5,943 nt of DNA from Betaproteobacteria bacterium. Lineage in GTDB: Bacteria > Pseudomonadota > Gammaproteobacteria > Burkholderiales > SG8-41. Positions 5,342 through 5,943 of the stretch are shown in pieces. The position numbers were made by a program, and so were the translations under genes. Positions within the stretch are counted from its first letter, which is position 1; each line of letters opens with the position of its first letter. The notes below the pieces were generated by a model that had not been told where the DNA came from, made no database searches, and was given only the letters and a program-made list of their open reading frames with translations. The DNA lies in NCBI GenBank assembly GCA_025353085.1, contig JANXRI010000046.1:1-5943 (forward strand), given 5' to 3'.

Positions 5342-5737
5342 GTGACTCGACACTTATTGACCATGCTCCTCATAGGCGGCTGGTTGACTGTCAGCGGATG
5401 CAATAAAAGTGTCATAGTCGATCACATCCCCAAGTCGGCAAACGAAAGTTATGCGACGGCGGTTTTCTTCGACCGCTCGGAGCCTGATGCGAGCCACGCA
5501 ATCGCTCCCCACGCTCCCAACAATGCTGTTGCGTTGCTGATCAATGTTAAAAATGCGCTGGTTCGGGAGCCGCAGCTCGAGCTTTATACGCTGGAAGTCG
5601 GCGTGCTGGACGGCGTCGTAACGCTCTACGGCGAAGTCGACACACATGAACATCGGATGATGGCAGAGCAAATTGCGCGAAACGTGCGCGGCGTGGAATC
5701 GGTAAAAAGCGGCATTGTCGTGATGAACCACGTTTAG
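5342..5737 (+). CDS. BON-domain lipoprotein
   Basis: This 131-residue protein starts at GTG 5342, with AGGA at 5330-5333 spaced 8 nt away. The N-terminus is a lipoprotein signal: a short basic start, a hydrophobic stretch, and a lipobox ending in VSGC with lipidated Cys20. After a variable linker (21-60), one BON domain covers about 62-130. It is recognised by INVKNALVREPQLE (67-80), the strand LEVGVLDGVVTLYGEVDT (84-101) with its central glycine, the helix EHRMMAEQIARNVRGV (103-118) and the final strand VKSGIVVMN. BON domains are thought to bind phospholipid or envelope surfaces, and OsmY and DolP (YraP) are two-domain examples; this copy has only one. It follows 57 nt after the previous gene. 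Together with the MlaC-like gene this suggests a role in outer-membrane or lipid homeostasis, but no specific role is shown. Confidence 0.85.
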   Translation: MTRHLLTMLLIGGWLTVSGCNKSVIVDHIPKSANESYATAVFFDRSEPDASHAIAPHAPNNAVALLINVKNALVREPQLELYTLEVGVLDGVVTLYGEVDTHEHRMMAEQIARNVRGVESVKSGIVVMNHV

Positions 5738-5861
5738 TCCGCACCCCAGTTACCTTGTTTCAACCTTTGCTGCTGGCCCATGGGTTTTTTGTGTTGAAAA
5801 AAAGTGACTATTCAGCGTGTAGCTATTGTACAAATTGTACGCAGTGTGTATGCTGTGATGC
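5738..5861. mobile_element. Probable left end of an IS66-family element (boundary undefined)
   Basis: The left end of the IS66 element should lie in this stretch, between the BON gene stop and the transposase start. I cannot identify the terminal inverted repeat because the right end is outside the window. An inverted pair TTTCAAC at 5758-5764 and GTTGAAA at 5793-5799 is present, with a run of six T at 5785-5790 and seven A at 5797-5803. The A/T-rich character differs from the neighbouring GC-rich genes. Confidence 0.4.
5826..5854 (+). promoter_or_regulatory. Candidate promoter of the IS66 transposase gene
   Basis: TTGTAC at 5826-5831 and TATGCT at 5849-5854 are spaced 17 nt. The start point would fall near 5861, next to the transposase ATG. 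The -35 box overlaps a perfect palindrome TTGTACAA (5826-5833), and TTGTAC is repeated at 5835-5840. The repeat could be part of the element end or a regulator site. Confidence 0.35.
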
Positions 5862-5943
5862 ATGGAAGAACTGCCGGATCTTTCGCGCCTTACGCACGAC
5901 CAGAAAGACGAACTGATCCGGATGCTGTTTCCGTTGATCGAGC
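5862..5943 (+). CDS. IS66-family transposase (TnpC type), N-terminal fragment cut by the window edge
   Basis: From ATG 5862 the frame is open to the right edge, giving 27 codons that begin MEELPDLSRLTHDQKDELI. This opening (acidic-leucine start, LSxLTHxQKDxLI, then a hydrophobic LF) is characteristic of the N-terminus of IS66-family TnpC transposases, which continue for roughly 500 residues with a leucine-zipper, zinc-finger and DDE domain. Only the beginning is visible, so intactness cannot be judged. There is no Shine-Dalgarno sequence and a -10 box lies 7 nt upstream, so a leaderless or very short-leader message is possible. No tnpA or tnpB of classical IS66 lies upstream, suggesting a single-gene IS66 subgroup or a partial element. 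Confidence 0.75.
   Translation, partial: MEELPDLSRLTHDQKDELIRMLFPLIE

Noticed and set aside
5762..5790. Rho-independent terminator after the BON gene (CCCATGGG followed by six T)
   Set aside because: The T run is attractive, but the palindrome at 5777-5784 cannot form a proper stem-loop, and the alternative stem AACC/GGTT is only 4 bp with a long loop.
1..5943. CRISPR array, tRNA or rRNA genes
   Set aside because: No regularly spaced repeats and no tRNA- or rRNA-like segments were seen in the intergenic stretches.

Overview
The window looks like chromosomal DNA of a GC-rich proteobacterium, most likely a betaproteobacterium. The reasons are protein style (MDH2/LDH2-type oxidoreductase, MlaC, BON lipoprotein, IS66 transposase) and repeated -10 boxes lying just upstream of ATG codons. 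The species cannot be named from the sequence. All supported genes are on the + strand.

The most notable object is at 2586-3806. It reads as one 406-codon gene of the glycine/sarcosine/betaine/D-proline reductase selenoprotein B (GrdB-like) family, interrupted by an in-frame TGA at 3057-3059. The frame and the family homology continue without a break across that TGA. The TGA opens a U-x-x-C motif (Sec158-Pro-Asn-Cys161). A GC-rich hairpin with a GUC apical loop starts 18 nt downstream, which fits a bacterial SECIS element. A conventional gene caller would split this into a 157-aa protein and a 222-aa protein. I read it as a selenoprotein.

Layout: 1-267 holds no recognised gene and ends in the promoter/operator of a toxin-antitoxin module. 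268-809 is a RelE/HigB-type toxin plus an XRE-type antitoxin, overlapping by 1 nt. 870-1142 (or 843-1142) is a small zinc-ribbon protein with two membrane segments. 1143-1457 is intergenic, with a perfect inverted repeat and a promoter. 1458-2513 is a malate/L-lactate dehydrogenase-family NAD(P)-dependent oxidoreductase. It is followed after 72 nt by the selenoprotein, and the two probably form an operon. 3807-4135 is intergenic and carries a good promoter. 4136-5737 is a probable three-gene envelope operon: an MlaC-like periplasmic lipid-binding protein, a small RcnB/CigR-like protein, and a BON-domain lipoprotein. From 5862 to the right edge is the N-terminus of an IS66-family transposase.

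Working together (inference): the oxidoreductase belongs to a family that includes reductases of cyclic imino acids such as pyrroline- and piperideine-2-carboxylate, and the selenoprotein belongs to the amino-acid/betaine reductase family. The pair could therefore act on a shared amino or imino acid, but no substrate can be read from sequence. The toxin-antitoxin pair and the IS66 element mark the flanks as accessory DNA.
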